From contig NZ_AKGD01000002.1 in assembly GCF_000271305.1 (NCBI RefSeq), positions 744,001-808,000 on the forward strand: a DNA stretch of 64,000 bases, read 5' to 3'. Positions within the stretch are counted from its first letter, which is position 1. Each line of letters begins with the position of its first letter. The translations under genes were made by a program, and so were the position numbers. Shown here in pieces: positions 17,591 to 27,484 of the stretch. This stretch comes from Hydrocarboniphaga effusa AP103. Lineage in GTDB: Bacteria > Pseudomonadota > Gammaproteobacteria > Nevskiales > Nevskiaceae. The notes under the pieces are model-generated. The model was given only the letters and a program-made list of their open reading frames with translations. It did not search any database and was not told the DNA's origin.

Positions 17591-18337
17591 ATGAAAGCAT
17601 TGGTGAGCGTGAAGCGAGTGGTGGACTACAACGTCCGCGTGCAGGTGAAGTCGGATGGCAGCGGTGTGGTGACGGATGGCGTCAAGCACTCGATGAACCC
17701 GTTCGACGAAATCGCGATGGAAGAAGCGGTTCGTCTGCGTGAGAAGGGCAAGATCACCGAGATCGTCGCGGTGACGATCGGTGGCGCCAAGAACGAAGAA
17801 ACGCTGCGTTCGGCGCTGGCGTTCGGCGCGGATCGCGCCATCCACATCAAGGAAGAAGGCGAAGTGCAGCCGCTGTCGGCCGCGCGCGCGTTCGCCGCAG
17901 TGCTCAAGAAGGAAGGCGCGGACGTGTTCCTGGCCGGCAAGCAGGCCATCGACGACGACGCCAACCAGACCGGCCAGATGGTCGCCGCGCTGCTCGACAT
18001 CGCCCAGGCGACGTTCGCCAGCAAGGTCGAGCTCGAAGCGGGCAAGGCCGTGGTGACGCGCGAAGTCGACGCCGGCCTCGAGACGCTCGAAGTGGACCTG
18101 CCGGCCGTCATCACCACCGACCTGCGCCTCAACGAGCCGCGCTACCTGAAGCTGCCGGACATCATGAAGGCCAAGAAGAAGCCGATCGAAACGGTCAGCT
18201 TCGCCGACCTCGGCGTCGAGAAGGCCGCCGCGCTGAAGGCCACCAAGACCGCCGCTCCGCCCAAGCGCAGCAAGGGCATCGTGGTGAAGTCGGTCGACGA
18301 ACTCGTCTCGGCACTCAAGGGCAAAGGCCTGCTGTAG
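17591..18337 (+). CDS. etfB: electron transfer flavoprotein subunit beta
   Basis: The 248-residue protein opens [20 protein letters not shown] and carries the ETF-beta signatures [35 protein letters not shown] and [20 protein letters not shown], where the last contains the loop that recognises partner dehydrogenases. It binds AMP and, with EtfA, one FAD. It lies 131 bp after ETF-QO and 161 bp before etfA; these unusually wide gaps contain no recognised repeat. Confidence 0.96.
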   Translation: MKALVSVKRVVDYNVRVQVKSDGSGVVTDGVKHSMNPFDEIAMEEAVRLREKGKITEIVAVTIGGAKNEETLRSALAFGADRAIHIKEEGEVQPLSAARAFAAVLKKEGADVFLAGKQAIDDDANQTGQMVAALLDIAQATFASKVELEAGKAVVTREVDAGLETLEVDLPAVITTDLRLNEPRYLKLPDIMKAKKKPIETVSFADLGVEKAAALKATKTAAPPKRSKGIVVKSVDELVSALKGKGLL

Positions 18338-18498
18338 AAACTTCGCCCAAGCTACTGCGCTCGGCATCTCGCACGAGGGCGGTGCTCGGAATCCTCACGT
18401 GCCATCAGCACGCTCCGGTTCCTCCGCTCCGTCCTCGCACGATCTGCCATCGCTCGCAACGCTTGAACGAAGTTTCCCAAACTGGATAGAGAGAAAGC

Positions 18499-19434
18499 AT
18501 GAGCAAGATTCTGGTCATCGGCGAAATCGCCGACGGTAAGTTGAACTCGGGCGTCGCCAAGGTCGTGGCGGCCGCCAAGCAGATCGGTGGCGAAGTGGTC
18601 GTGGCGCTGTTCGGCGCCGACGTCGCCGGCCCGGCGGACGAAGCCGCCAAGCTCGACGGCGTCAGCAAGGTGCTCAAGGTCGAGCGCGCCGAGAACAAGG
18701 ACATCCTCGCGGCGACCTACGCCCCGCAGATCGTCGAACTCGCGGCCGGCTACAGCCACGTGCTGTTCCCGGGCACCGCCTTCGGCAAGGACACCGCCCC
18801 GCGCGTGTCGGCCAAGCTCGGCGTGCAGCAGATCTCGGACGTCATGGTGGCGCACAGCGCCACCAGCTTCGATCGTCCGACCTACGCCGGCAACGCGATC
18901 GTCACGGTGGAAGCTCCGGCTGCCCCGGCGATCGTCGCCACCGTGCGTCTGGCCTCGTTCACGGCGGTCGCTGCCACCGGCAGCGCCGCAGTCGAAGCCG
19001 CCAGCACGAGCGCCGCGCTGCCGACGCACACGCGTTTCGTGAAGCTCGAAGCGCAGAAGTCCGAACGCCCCGACCTGCAGGCCGCCAACAAGGTGGTTTC
19101 GGGTGGACGCGCACTCGGCAGCAGCGACAACTTCAAGGTCATCTACGACTTCGCCGACAAGATCGGCGCGGCCGTCGGTGCGAGCCGTGCGGCTGTGGAC
19201 TCGGGCTACGTGCCGAACGATCTGCAGGTCGGCCAGACCGGCAAGATCATCGCGCCGGAACTGTACTTCGCGATCGGTATCTCGGGCGCGATCCAGCATC
19301 TGGCCGGTATCAAGGACGCCCGCACGATCGTGGCGATCAACAAGGACGCCGAAGCGCCGATCTTCGAAGTGGCCGATTTCGGCCTCGTCGGCGATCTGTT
19401 CCAGGTCGTGCCGGAGTTGCAGAGCAAGGTCTAA
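18499..19434 (+). CDS. etfA: electron transfer flavoprotein subunit alpha
   Basis: The 311-residue protein begins [20 protein letters not shown]. Its C-terminal FAD-binding domain is clear: [53 protein letters not shown] and [19 protein letters not shown]. It forms the EtfAB heterodimer that docks on ETF-QO. A strong terminator 20 bp downstream ends the unit. Confidence 0.96.
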   Translation: MSKILVIGEIADGKLNSGVAKVVAAAKQIGGEVVVALFGADVAGPADEAAKLDGVSKVLKVERAENKDILAATYAPQIVELAAGYSHVLFPGTAFGKDTAPRVSAKLGVQQISDVMVAHSATSFDRPTYAGNAIVTVEAPAAPAIVATVRLASFTAVAATGSAAVEAASTSAALPTHTRFVKLEAQKSERPDLQAANKVVSGGRALGSSDNFKVIYDFADKIGAAVGASRAAVDSGYVPNDLQVGQTGKIIAPELYFAIGISGAIQHLAGIKDARTIVAINKDAEAPIFEVADFGLVGDLFQVVPELQSKV

Positions 19435-19453
19435 GCAGCTTCTGAAGTCGCGA

Positions 19454-19492
19454 GCCGCACCGGGCTTTGCACCGGTGCGGCTTTTGCGTTTC
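19454..19492 (+). terminator. rho-independent terminator after etfA
   Basis: GCCGCACCGG and CCGGTGCGGC arms (19454-19463, 19472-19481) are followed by TTTTGCGTTTC. Confidence 0.85.
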
Positions 19493-19683
19493 TTGGCATG
19501 GATGCCGAAATAAGTTTGGACCCAGGAGGTCAGTCGCCGTTCATCGCTGCGATTTCTCCCTTGATCGGTCCGGAGCTTGCATCAAGCTCCATGCGTGTTT
19601 GACTGAGCCTTCTCAGGACTGTCTTCTCGCTCGCTCACCATGGGGCGCGAGGGCGTGATTGCTCAGCGCCAATCCAATAAAAA

Positions 19684-20244
19684 ATGCTTTCGACACTGAT
19701 CCGATCAATCCTACTGATCGGCTGTGCCTTGCTTTCGCTGGAATCGCAAGCGCAGTCGTTTGATGCGAAAGCGAGCCTCAAGCTCGCAGAATCGCTCGAA
19801 TTCCGACCGATCGAAAATCCTTCTCGCGGTGAGCATGAGCCACCCGTCAGGTTGGAGGTCGCCGAAGACGTGGCCAACAGCGTGGCGATGCGCCTGGTGT
19901 TATCGACGGCCGACGCGCTCGTCGGCACGCCGTATCGCCTGGGCGGCGATTCCTACGATGACATCGACTGCTCCGCTTTAGTACAAAAGGCTTTCCGCGT
20001 CGCCGGGCTCGAATTGCCGCGTACCACGCGCGAACTCGCCAAGATCGGCGAGAAGGTCGATCGCGCGAGTCTTCGTCCGGGCGATCTGCTGTTCTATCGC
20101 TGGAACCGCAATCGTCTGCATGTGGCGATGTACGCGGGCAACAACGAGATCGTGCACGCCTCGCCGAACGCTCAGCAGGTGACGCGCACGCGACTCAACA
20201 GCGACTGGAATCGGCGACTCGTTTCGGTGCGCCGGCTGATCTGA
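19684..20244 (+). CDS. exported NlpC/P60-family peptidase
   Basis: This 186-residue protein has a signal peptide (MLSTLIRSILLIGCALLSLE, cleavage near SQAQ) and a C-terminal NlpC/P60 domain of papain type. The catalytic cysteine is C96 in DDIDCSALVQ and the histidines are H146 (RLHVAMY) and H158 (IVHASP). It is probably a periplasmic cell-wall hydrolase cutting peptide stems. It is monocistronic: a terminator lies upstream and a convergent gene 15 bp downstream. Confidence 0.88.
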   Translation: MLSTLIRSILLIGCALLSLESQAQSFDAKASLKLAESLEFRPIENPSRGEHEPPVRLEVAEDVANSVAMRLVLSTADALVGTPYRLGGDSYDDIDCSALVQKAFRVAGLELPRTTRELAKIGEKVDRASLRPGDLLFYRWNRNRLHVAMYAGNNEIVHASPNAQQVTRTRLNSDWNRRLVSVRRLI

Positions 20245-20259
20245 GCCTCTATCGCGAGG

Positions 20260-20928
20260 TCAATCGCGCTCGGGCGCCCCGAGCGGAAAGTACTGCCGAT
20301 ACGGCCGTGCCTCATCGATCGCGCGTGCGAACGACGGCCGCGCGTTGAGGCGCTGGCGATAGGCGAGCACGTTCGCGAAGCGCGCGTCGATCTTGTGCAC
20401 CCAGTCGACATAGAACAGAGACGGCGCGGCCGAACAATCGGCCAGCGTGAAGCGCTCGCCCGAAACCCACTCGCGCCCGGCCATGTGCGCATCGAGCCAG
20501 GCGTAGGATTGTTCGAGCATCGCACGCGCTTCTTCCACGCCTTGAGCATCGCGCCGATTCGGCTCGCGAATCGCATCGAACACGATTTTCTGCGACGGCG
20601 TGTGAATGTAATGATCGAAGAAGCGATCCAGAAAGCGCACGTCGAGCGCGGCCTCCGCATCGTCCGGAATGAAGCGCACCGGGGCCGGATACAGCGCGTC
20701 GAGCCGCTCGATGATGATGGTGGCCTCGGGCACCACCTTGTCGCCGTCGACGAGCACCGGAAAGCGCTTGATCGGCCAGAGCCGTCCGAGTTCGTCGGAC
20801 GCGGCCTGATCGCCGATGGCGAGTTCCTTGAACACGAACGGCGTGTGGTTTTCGTAGAGCGCGATCAGCGCTTTCTGGCAGTAGGATGAAAACGGGTGCG
20901 CATAGAGTTTCAGCTGCGGCGAGGCCAT
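20260..20928 (-). CDS. glutathione S-transferase family protein
   Basis: The 222-residue protein has an N-terminal thioredoxin-like GST domain (LKLYAHPFSSYCQKALIAL, then PIKRFPVLVDGDKVVPEATI) and an all-helical C-terminal domain with GERFTLADCSAAPSLFYV. The SSYCQK motif suggests Ser or Cys as the catalytic residue. The start MASPQLKL has AGGAGA upstream. It is the last gene of the minus-strand biuret/allophanate cluster, 81 bp after the cupin gene; its role there is unknown. Confidence 0.85.
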   Translation of the reverse strand: MASPQLKLYAHPFSSYCQKALIALYENHTPFVFKELAIGDQAASDELGRLWPIKRFPVLVDGDKVVPEATIIIERLDALYPAPVRFIPDDAEAALDVRFLDRFFDHYIHTPSQKIVFDAIREPNRRDAQGVEEARAMLEQSYAWLDAHMAGREWVSGERFTLADCSAAPSLFYVDWVHKIDARFANVLAYRQRLNARPSFARAIDEARPYRQYFPLGAPERD

Positions 20929-21009
20929 CGGAGTCTCCTGCTCTCGGCTTGCCCGCATGATGCGTCGGCTGCGAGCCGATGCAAACCCGTGGTGGTCCAG
21001 GGCAGGCCG

Positions 21010-21375
21010 CTACGGCAGAAAGCACACGCGCCGCTCCCAGATCGCGAGCACTACGCAGCCGTCCTCGCTGTGCACGTGATGGTCGGTGCCTTCGCCGTGC
21101 ACCATGAAGCTGCCGGCCTCGTGCCGTCCGCGCTCGTCGGTCTGGCTGCCCGACAGCACGAAGATATGCTCGTAGCCCTGGTGACGATGCGCAGGCGCCG
21201 TCGCGCCGGGCGCGTAGCGCAGCAGCATCGCGGCGGGGCCGCCATCGGCCGTTTCGTAGATCGGATAGCAATCGATGCCGGTGTGGAACGGCTTCCAGCC
21301 GTCCGCGGGCAGATTGGCGGATGCGTCGAACAGGCCGTTCAGTACGATCGGGGCCACTGGAACAGGTGAAGTCAT
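21010..21375 (-). CDS. small cupin-domain protein
   Basis: This 121-residue single-cupin protein shows APAHRHQGYEHIFVLSG and, later, GSFMVHGEGTDHHVHSEDGC, matching the two cupin motifs with histidines for a metal ion. It resembles ChrR-type/anti-sigma cupins or small dioxygenase-like cupins. It lies between the biuret hydrolase and GST genes in the same direction and may process or sense a pathway intermediate. Confidence 0.82.
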   Translation of the reverse strand: MTSPVPVAPIVLNGLFDASANLPADGWKPFHTGIDCYPIYETADGGPAAMLLRYAPGATAPAHRHQGYEHIFVLSGSQTDERGRHEAGSFMVHGEGTDHHVHSEDGCVVLAIWERRVCFLP

Positions 21376-21445
21376 CGCGCTCCGTGCTGATGCTGGGGAA
21401 GAATCAGCCTGGAACGATGCAACACCCGAGCCGCTATGGCCAGCC

Positions 21446-22129
21446 TCACGCGAGCGCGGCGAGCAGGGCCTCCGAATTCGACACCGCGCCGAACACGCCG
21501 CCCTGCATCTTGATCATCTGCTGCGCCGCCAGGTGATTGTTGTAGTCGGTGGCTCCACAGCAGTCCGCGAGCAGCACGCATTCGAAGCCGCGATCGTTGC
21601 CTTCGCGCATCGTCGTGTGCACGCAGACGTCGGTGGTGATGCCGGTCAGCACGATGTTGTCGATGCCCTTCACGCGCAGCATCAGTTCGAGATCGGTTGC
21701 GCAGAAGCTGCCCTTGCCGGGCTTGTCGATGATCGGCTCGCCGGGCAGCGGATAGAGCTCTTCGATGATGTCCCAGCCCGGTTCGCCGCGAACCAGGATG
21801 CGCCCGCAAGGTCCCGGGTCGCCGATGCCCGCGCCGATCTGCCGCGAGCGCCAGCGCTTGTTCGCGGGCAGGTCGGAGAGGTCGGGCCGATGGCCTTCGC
21901 GCGTGTGGATGACGTGAAAGCCGAGCTCGCGAAAGCGCGTCAGCACGCGCTTGATCGGCTCGATCGGGGCGCGCGTGAGCGAGAGGTCGTAGCCCATCTT
22001 GTCGACGTAGCCACCGACGCCGCAGAAATCGGTCTGCATGTCGATGATGACCAGCGCGGTGTTCTGCGGACGCAGGTCGCCGTTGTAGGGCCAGCGGTAG
22101 GGCTCGGCATCGATGGTGCGTTCGGTCAT
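21446..22129 (-). CDS. biuH: biuret hydrolase (isochorismatase-like amidohydrolase)
   Basis: BiuH hydrolyses biuret to allophanate and ammonia. The 227-residue protein has the isochorismatase-fold triad D30 ([10 protein letters not shown]), K136 (IIDKPGKG) and C169 ([11 protein letters not shown]). The N-terminal [33 protein letters not shown] and [20 protein letters not shown] closely resemble characterised BiuH of Rhizobium as I recall it, and the triad is at a constant offset. I start at [10 protein letters not shown]. The gene for the next enzyme, allophanate hydrolase, is in the same cluster. Confidence 0.85.
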   Translation of the reverse strand: MTERTIDAEPYRWPYNGDLRPQNTALVIIDMQTDFCGVGGYVDKMGYDLSLTRAPIEPIKRVLTRFRELGFHVIHTREGHRPDLSDLPANKRWRSRQIGAGIGDPGPCGRILVRGEPGWDIIEELYPLPGEPIIDKPGKGSFCATDLELMLRVKGIDNIVLTGITTDVCVHTTMREGNDRGFECVLLADCCGATDYNNHLAAQQMIKMQGGVFGAVSNSEALLAALA

Positions 22130-22175
22130 GCGCGCGTTCTCCTGACGTTGACGAAGCAGCAGCAACAAGCGCGCC

Positions 22176-22991
22176 TCATTGGATGATCCACTTGACCATC
22201 GCCTGGGCGACGTCTTCGTCCATGCCGTCGATGCCGTACTTGTTGCGCCAGATCTGGTACTCCACGCCGGCCTGGAAGTTACCGGGCTTGCCGAAGATCG
22301 AACCCACGTCGATCAGAAAGCGCGGCGCGGTGATGATGTTGTCCTGGTAGCTGCCGCCCGGCGTCTTCGGGTCTTCCCCCCAGGCGTAGTCGAAGAAGCC
22401 TTCGAACGAGAACGCGACGCTACCGATCTTGAACGGAGCGCCCCAGGCCAGCGTGATCTGCTGACCGGTCTTGAGTTCCGAATCCTGCGCATTGCGCAGA
22501 TACCAGTTGAACTGGAAGAACTGGAAGCCCGGAATCTTGAGATCCGCCGCGAGGCCGTAGAGATACGTCTGCTCGACGCCGTTGCCCGGAATTTCTAGCG
22601 TCGTCGTAATCAGGAAATCGACGATCGGACCGAAGGCCAGTGGCGTGCCGAGAATCTTGCCGATCGAAAGCCTCGGAGACAGTTCTGCGTAGTAGGCGCC
22701 GGTGCCCTTGTCGGCGCTCGCAAAGCGGTCGCCTTCGCGATCGGGGTTGGTGATGTCGACGAAGAAGAAGTTGTCGCCATATTTCCAGACGTCGAAGTGT
22801 TCGATCGTGATGATGCTGGCCTTGTCGTCGTCGACGTAGCCGCTGAAGTCGTCGTTGAAATCGGCATAGGTGGTGCCGTAGAGATACTGCACGTTGGTGG
22901 TGCCGAAGATGGCGCTGCCGGCGTGGGCTGCGGGCGCTGCGAGTGCGAGCAGCGTCGCGGCGATGGAGAACGCAAAGCGTTTGGAAAACAT
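22176..22991 (-). CDS. Tsx-like outer-membrane channel protein
   Basis: The 271-residue protein has a signal peptide ([20 protein letters not shown], then AAHA) and a mature part of alternating amphipathic strands rich in aromatic residues ([30 protein letters not shown]), ending [11 protein letters not shown]. It resembles the Tsx/nucleoside-specific channel or DUF5020 group of small beta-barrels. Its position between the NCS2 permease and biuH genes suggests it admits the substrate across the outer membrane. The identity of the substrate is inferred only from neighbours. Confidence 0.75.
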   Translation of the reverse strand: MFSKRFAFSIAATLLALAAPAAHAGSAIFGTTNVQYLYGTTYADFNDDFSGYVDDDKASIITIEHFDVWKYGDNFFFVDITNPDREGDRFASADKGTGAYYAELSPRLSIGKILGTPLAFGPIVDFLITTTLEIPGNGVEQTYLYGLAADLKIPGFQFFQFNWYLRNAQDSELKTGQQITLAWGAPFKIGSVAFSFEGFFDYAWGEDPKTPGGSYQDNIITAPRFLIDVGSIFGKPGNFQAGVEYQIWRNKYGIDGMDEDVAQAMVKWIIQ

Positions 22992-23098
22992 GAAAGGAAG
23001 GCTCCAGGTGGAATTCGGGCAAGCCGCCACCGTCGCTCCCATCAGGGAGCGAGATAGCGTCAATGGAAGGAAGGTTTAAATCGTCAGCGCGTGCCGCA

Positions 23099-24691
23099 TC
23101 ACAAAGCGGCTTCGCCGCCCGGCACCGCGTCCTGCGGCCTGGGCTTGAACGCCATCGGCAGCGCATAGCGCGCGCAGCCGTAAAGCACGCCGGCCACGCC
23201 GAGATAGCTCAGGGCCACGAGCGGCGTCTTCATCACTCCGATCGCCTCGCTGTGCATGAAGCCGAAGAAGGTCAGCACTGCGCCCGCGATTGCGAAGCCC
23301 GCGGCCTTGGCGAAGGCGCGATCGATGATGCAGGCCGCGATCGCCGCGAGGATCAGGCTGCCAAGGATCGCGCCGCCACCGAGTAGTTCGAGCCCGTGAT
23401 AGAGCACGCCCATTCCAGCGAGCTTGTCGATGCCGACCGTCGCCGCATTGGTGCCGGCCGCGCCGAGCGCGTTGTCGATCATCAGCTTGCCCCAGCCGGC
23501 GACCTGCGGAATCAGCGACAGGATCACCGCGGGCGCATGGCTCTTGGGTGTTTCCTGGAAGGCCTGCGCTCCGATCAGCATGCCGATGTAGAGCAGGATC
23601 GGCGAGATCGCGACGACCGGAATCAGTGCCATCATCAGCGCGAGAATGCCGAACCACGACAGCACGAGCACCATCACGCCGGTCGCGGCCGAATAACCGA
23701 TGCGTCCGCCGATCGCCTTCCAGCCCGGATGGCCGATGTAGACCGCGTTGATGAATGGATTGCCGAGCAGGCAGCCGATCAGGCTCACGACGCCGTCGGC
23801 CGTCAGCACGCGCGTGGTCGGGTAGTGATCGCCGCCGGCTTCGGCCGATTCGACGTTGTCCATCGCCTCGACGAGATCGTAGATGCCGAACGGAATCGCG
23901 GTGACGAGGATCACGCCCAGGTATTCGAAGCCGCCGAACACGTGGCCGAACACCGGCAGCGGAAAGCTGAAGCCGAAGCTCGCGAAGGAATCGCCGAGCT
24001 TGGCGATGCTCATTCCGCCGAAGTTGTAGCCCAGCGCGAGCCCGCCCCAGGCGATCGCGGAGCCGACCGCGATCGCGACGAGCCCGGCCGGAATGCCCTT
24101 GAAGTAGCGCACGCCGCCGAACCAGCTCGCGAGCAGGATCGCGAAGCAGACGATGCCGATCACCGGGTCCATGTACATGTCGAGCGCAGGACGCAGCGAG
24201 ATGAAGGCGATCGACACGCCCGCGAGCGCGCCGAGCAAGGCGGCGCGCGGCGTGATCTTCTTGATCCACGGGGCGACGAAGCCGCCGACCATGAGCACGA
24301 AGCTTTGCACGAAAACCCAGGTGAGGCCCGCTTCCCAGCCCTTGATCGGGTCACCGGCGCTCGCGGCGATCGGCATCATGATCACGAAGACGACGACGAA
24401 CATGTGCGGCACGCTGATGCCCGAGGGCAAAGCGCAGACGTCGCTGCGGCCGGTCTTCTGCGCAAGCTTGTAGGCGAGCCAGGCGTAGTAGACGGTCGAC
24501 AGGAACAGCATCAGGCCGGTCGCCGGCAGGATGCGTCCAAAGATGAGGTCGTCCGGCAGCTTGAGCACGTAGCGCATGAGCGCCGTGAGCGTGAGCAGGT
24601 TGACGAGAATGTTGGTGCCGAAGCCGAAGAAGGCGTTCCAGTCGCCCGGAACCCAGACCTTGGGCTTGAATGCCGCTGTTGCAGTGCTCAT
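23099..24691 (-). CDS. NCS2-family permease
   Basis: The 530-residue polytopic membrane protein has about 12-14 hydrophobic segments, with the conserved GTNILVNLLTLTALMRYV, ALPSGISVPHMFVVVF and PFGIYDLVEAMDNVESAEAG. The NCS2/AzgA superfamily normally takes up nucleobases or related heterocycles with protons. I start at MSTATAAFKPK (24691), where the coding character begins. Lying between two ureide amidohydrolases, it probably imports biuret, triuret or a parent heterocycle. Confidence 0.88.
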   Translation of the reverse strand: MSTATAAFKPKVWVPGDWNAFFGFGTNILVNLLTLTALMRYVLKLPDDLIFGRILPATGLMLFLSTVYYAWLAYKLAQKTGRSDVCALPSGISVPHMFVVVFVIMMPIAASAGDPIKGWEAGLTWVFVQSFVLMVGGFVAPWIKKITPRAALLGALAGVSIAFISLRPALDMYMDPVIGIVCFAILLASWFGGVRYFKGIPAGLVAIAVGSAIAWGGLALGYNFGGMSIAKLGDSFASFGFSFPLPVFGHVFGGFEYLGVILVTAIPFGIYDLVEAMDNVESAEAGGDHYPTTRVLTADGVVSLIGCLLGNPFINAVYIGHPGWKAIGGRIGYSAATGVMVLVLSWFGILALMMALIPVVAISPILLYIGMLIGAQAFQETPKSHAPAVILSLIPQVAGWGKLMIDNALGAAGTNAATVGIDKLAGMGVLYHGLELLGGGAILGSLILAAIAACIIDRAFAKAAGFAIAGAVLTFFGFMHSEAIGVMKTPLVALSYLGVAGVLYGCARYALPMAFKPRPQDAVPGGEAAL

Positions 24692-24750
24692 GTGCTGCCC
24701 CCTGTTGATTGCCGCAATTGCCGCCGTGTTTCGTGTGGTCTCGTCGCGCC

Positions 24751-25440
24751 TCAACTCAAAGCCGCGATCACGCTCGCCGAATCCGATACCCAGCCGAAAA
24801 TGCCGCCCTGCGCGGCGATCATGCGCAGCGCGGTTTCGTGGAAGTCCGGGAAATACGAGGCCGCGCAATCGGCCGGGACCAGGCATTCGAAGCCGCGGTC
24901 GTTGGCTTCGCGCACGGTGGTGTGCACGCAGACCTCGGTCGTCACGCCGCAGACGATCAGCGTCTTGATGCCGCGGTTCTTGAGGATCAGCTCGAGATCG
25001 GTCTGGCAGAACGAGCCCTTGCCGGGCTTGTCGATCACCGGCTCGCCGGCGAGCGGATACAGCTCCGGAATGATGTCGTGCCCGGCTTCGCCGCGAATCA
25101 GGATGCGGCCCATCGGGCCGACGTCGCCGATTTTGGTCTCGCCGCGACCGCGTGCGAGCTTGCTCGGCGGGGCATCGGACAGATCGGGCCGATGGCCTTC
25201 GCGCGTATGCAGCACGAGCAGGCCGGCCTCGCGGAACGCGGAAAGCAGGGCGCCGATCGGCTCGATCGCCCGGCGCAGCAGCGAAACGTCGTTGCCGAGC
25301 ATGGCCCCGAAGCCGCCCGGCTCGATGAAATCGCGCTGCATGTCGATGATCAGCAGCGCTGTGCTGGCCGGCTCGAAGGCCAGCTCGTAGGGCTGCGCCT
25401 GGATGACGCGGACCTTGGATTGAATGGGGGCCGTGCTCAT
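24751..25440 (-). CDS. second isochorismatase-like amidohydrolase, candidate triuret hydrolase
   Basis: This 229-residue paralogue of the biuret hydrolase keeps the triad D33 (IIDMQRDF), K138 ([11 protein letters not shown]) and C171 ([11 protein letters not shown]) and the [12 protein letters not shown] segment. It lacks the WPYNG and [16 protein letters not shown] signatures of BiuH, so its substrate should differ. Triuret hydrolase (TrtA) is a BiuH-like enzyme found with BiuH and allophanate hydrolase; a ureidoacrylate-type amidase is the other option. A perfect palindrome 70 bp upstream (25510-25521) is a likely GntR site. Confidence 0.75.
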   Translation of the reverse strand: MSTAPIQSKVRVIQAQPYELAFEPASTALLIIDMQRDFIEPGGFGAMLGNDVSLLRRAIEPIGALLSAFREAGLLVLHTREGHRPDLSDAPPSKLARGRGETKIGDVGPMGRILIRGEAGHDIIPELYPLAGEPVIDKPGKGSFCQTDLELILKNRGIKTLIVCGVTTEVCVHTTVREANDRGFECLVPADCAASYFPDFHETALRMIAAQGGIFGWVSDSASVIAALS

Positions 25441-25509
25441 GCTGCGACTCCGCGTGGCGCCGATACGCCTGGAGTCACTGAAAATGCAGTATCCATGCCT
25501 GAACTCATC

Positions 25510-25521
25510 GTTGCATGCAAC
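25510..25521. promoter_or_regulatory. palindromic operator GTTGCATGCAAC
   Basis: A perfect 12-bp palindrome upstream of the second isochorismatase gene. It differs by one base from GTTGTATGCAAC at 27380-27391 upstream of the allophanate hydrolase and GntR genes. The shared sequence and positions suggest binding by the linked GntR regulator. Confidence 0.65.
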
Positions 25522-25563
25522 AAAGAAAACAAGATTTCCCCAGCTGTCTGATTCACGACGGTT

Positions 25564-27354
25564 TTAAGTGCGGGCCTGCGTCGCGAGCCAGGCGCGCCAG
25601 CCGCCGTGGACGCTGATGTCCTCGGCTCCGGCGAGGGCGCCGTGCTCGCAAATGAAGCCGGTCTCGAGCGTGCCGTCGGCCAGCACCACCTTGCCGAGCC
25701 CTAGCGGCGCGCCGATCGCGGCGAGCAGCGAGCCCATTTCGGTGCTCAGCAGTTCCCAGACTTCGACTTCGATCGCCACGCCGTCGGCCGCGCGCACCAT
25801 CGCGGGTCGCTGCGGCGGGCCGCCGGGCAGCGCGTAGAGCCGGTAGTTCGGCGCGCTGTGCGTGGCCCGCACGAGCCGGCCGCCACGCTCGACGAGCTGA
25901 TGATTGAGCGCCAGACCTTGCAGGTGCGCCCCGCAAACGACCACGCGCATGCGATCGCCCGGCCGCGCGCTGCCGGCGATGGCTTTCGGCTGTTGGAACG
26001 CGGCTGCGAGCCCGAGCAGGTACTGATCGGTAAACGCGCGGCCGAGCAGGGTCACGCCCCAGGGCAGGCCGTTGCCGAGTTGGCCTGCGGGCACCGCGAC
26101 GGCGGCGTAATCGAGCAGGTTGACGAAGTTGGTGTAGAGCCCGAGCTCGCTGTTGCGCAGCACCGGTTCGGCCTCGATCTGCGCCAGCGTCCAGGCCCGC
26201 GGAATGGTGGGGATCAGCATCAGGTCGAGCGCCTCGAGCGTTCGGTCGCAGAGGCGCTTGAATTCGGCGAGCTGCTGGTCCGAGCGCACGCGGTCGACCG
26301 CGCTGGCCAGCGCTCCCGGCGCGAGCACTTCCCGAATGACCGGCAGCACCTCGTCCGGATGAGCTGCAACGAAGTCACCGAAGCCGGCCTGGCGCTCGGC
26401 GGTGCCGGCCGGGGCGTAGAGCAGCGTGGCGGCGTCGAGAAACGGCTGGAAATCGACCTCGACCGCCGAGCCGCCGAGCGCTTCCAGGCGCTCGCGGGCC
26501 CGCTCGAACAAGGCCGGAGATTCCGTGCAGCCGAGCCATTGCAATTGCCCGGCGCGCGGAACGCCGAAGCGGAACGGCGCTGGAGCCCCGCCGATCGGAC
26601 GGGCGTTCCAGGCCGGGTTGTGGCGGCTCCAGGCCTGCTCGGGATGATGCTGCGCGGCCAGTGCGAGCAGTTCCGCGGCCTCGGTTGCCTGCCGGGCGAA
26701 AATGCTCACGCAGTCGAGCGAGCGGCAACAGGGCACCAGGCCCTCGATTGACAGCAATCCCCGCGTCGGCTTGCAGCCGACCAGGCCGTTGAGCGCGGCC
26801 GGTACCCGGCCCGAACCGGCGGTGTCGGTGCCGAGTGAAAAGCTCGCCAGCCCGAGCGAAACCGCGAGCGCCGAGCCCGAGCTCGAGCCGCCGCTCGGAT
26901 AATCGGCATGGAACGGATTCGGGCAGCCGCCGTAGGGCGAGCGCTGGCCGTTGAGGCCGGTGGCGAACTGGTCGAGATTGGTCTTGCCGGTCGGCACCGC
27001 CCCGAGTTCGATCAGGCGCTGCACCACGCTGGCGGAGCGTTCGGGCGCGTAGGCGTAGGTCGGGCAGGCGGCGGTGGTCGGCGCGCCCGCGAGGTCGATG
27101 TTGTCCTTGATCGCGAACGGAACGCCGTAGAGCGGCAGCGAGGCCGGGTCGCGTGCCTCGAGCGCGGCTAGGTAAGGTTCCAGCGCGGCTTCGTCGAGCA
27201 GGTGGATGTAGAGGTGATAGTGCCCGTTGAGCGTCCGGGCACGGGCCAGCAGTTCGTGCAGCAGCCGGCGCGGCGTCAGCGAGCCTTGGCGGTAGGCGCT
27301 GCGCAAAAAGGCCAGGGACAGGTCGACGGCCGGGGTGGCATCGGCGCTACGCAT
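25564..27354 (-). CDS. atzF: allophanate hydrolase
   Basis: AtzF hydrolyses allophanate to ammonia and CO2. The 596-residue protein has an amidase-signature domain with Lys-cisSer-Ser triad K83 (AIKDNID), S157 (PSGGSSSGSA) and S181 (TDTAGSGRVPA), offset by a constant 8 residues from Pseudomonas AtzF. It also has the extra C-terminal domain of about 130 residues starting near RMRVVVCGAHLQG. I start at MRSADATPAV, with AAGGAG 6 nt upstream. No biotin carboxylase is nearby, so this belongs to a biuret-type rather than urea carboxylase pathway. It is divergent from gntR. Confidence 0.93.
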   Translation of the reverse strand: MRSADATPAVDLSLAFLRSAYRQGSLTPRRLLHELLARARTLNGHYHLYIHLLDEAALEPYLAALEARDPASLPLYGVPFAIKDNIDLAGAPTTAACPTYAYAPERSASVVQRLIELGAVPTGKTNLDQFATGLNGQRSPYGGCPNPFHADYPSGGSSSGSALAVSLGLASFSLGTDTAGSGRVPAALNGLVGCKPTRGLLSIEGLVPCCRSLDCVSIFARQATEAAELLALAAQHHPEQAWSRHNPAWNARPIGGAPAPFRFGVPRAGQLQWLGCTESPALFERARERLEALGGSAVEVDFQPFLDAATLLYAPAGTAERQAGFGDFVAAHPDEVLPVIREVLAPGALASAVDRVRSDQQLAEFKRLCDRTLEALDLMLIPTIPRAWTLAQIEAEPVLRNSELGLYTNFVNLLDYAAVAVPAGQLGNGLPWGVTLLGRAFTDQYLLGLAAAFQQPKAIAGSARPGDRMRVVVCGAHLQGLALNHQLVERGGRLVRATHSAPNYRLYALPGGPPQRPAMVRAADGVAIEVEVWELLSTEMGSLLAAIGAPLGLGKVVLADGTLETGFICEHGALAGAEDISVHGGWRAWLATQART

Positions 27355-27371
27355 GAGCTCTCCTTTATCGG

Positions 27372-27416
27372 TGCATAACGTTGTATGCAACGTATATGCC
27401 CAAGCTTGGATGCAAG
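27372..27416. promoter_or_regulatory. operator region between atzF and gntR
   Basis: Two 12-bp palindromes lie in the divergent promoter region: GTTGTATGCAAC (27380-27391) and CTTGGATGCAAG (27405-27416). An overlapping TGCATA...TATGCA pair spans 27372-27389. They resemble the perfect copy at 25510-25521 and fit the dimer sites of FadR/FCD-type GntR proteins. Confidence 0.65.
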
Positions 27417-27484
27417 CGTCGGACGAGCGCCTACAATGAGGCCTCGCGAATGAGGCTTCGGATGACAGCTGCAAAGGGAAACCG

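Noticed and set aside
23396..25390. 664-codon plus-strand open frame across the NCS2 permease and isochorismatase genes
   Set aside because: It spans two real minus-strand genes and has a His/Asp/Arg-rich shadow composition without motifs.
24751..25440. Annotation as ureidoacrylate hydrolase RutB
   Set aside because: No other rut genes (rutA, rutC-F) are nearby, and the protein is closer to BiuH in the [12 protein letters not shown] region; kept only as an alternative.
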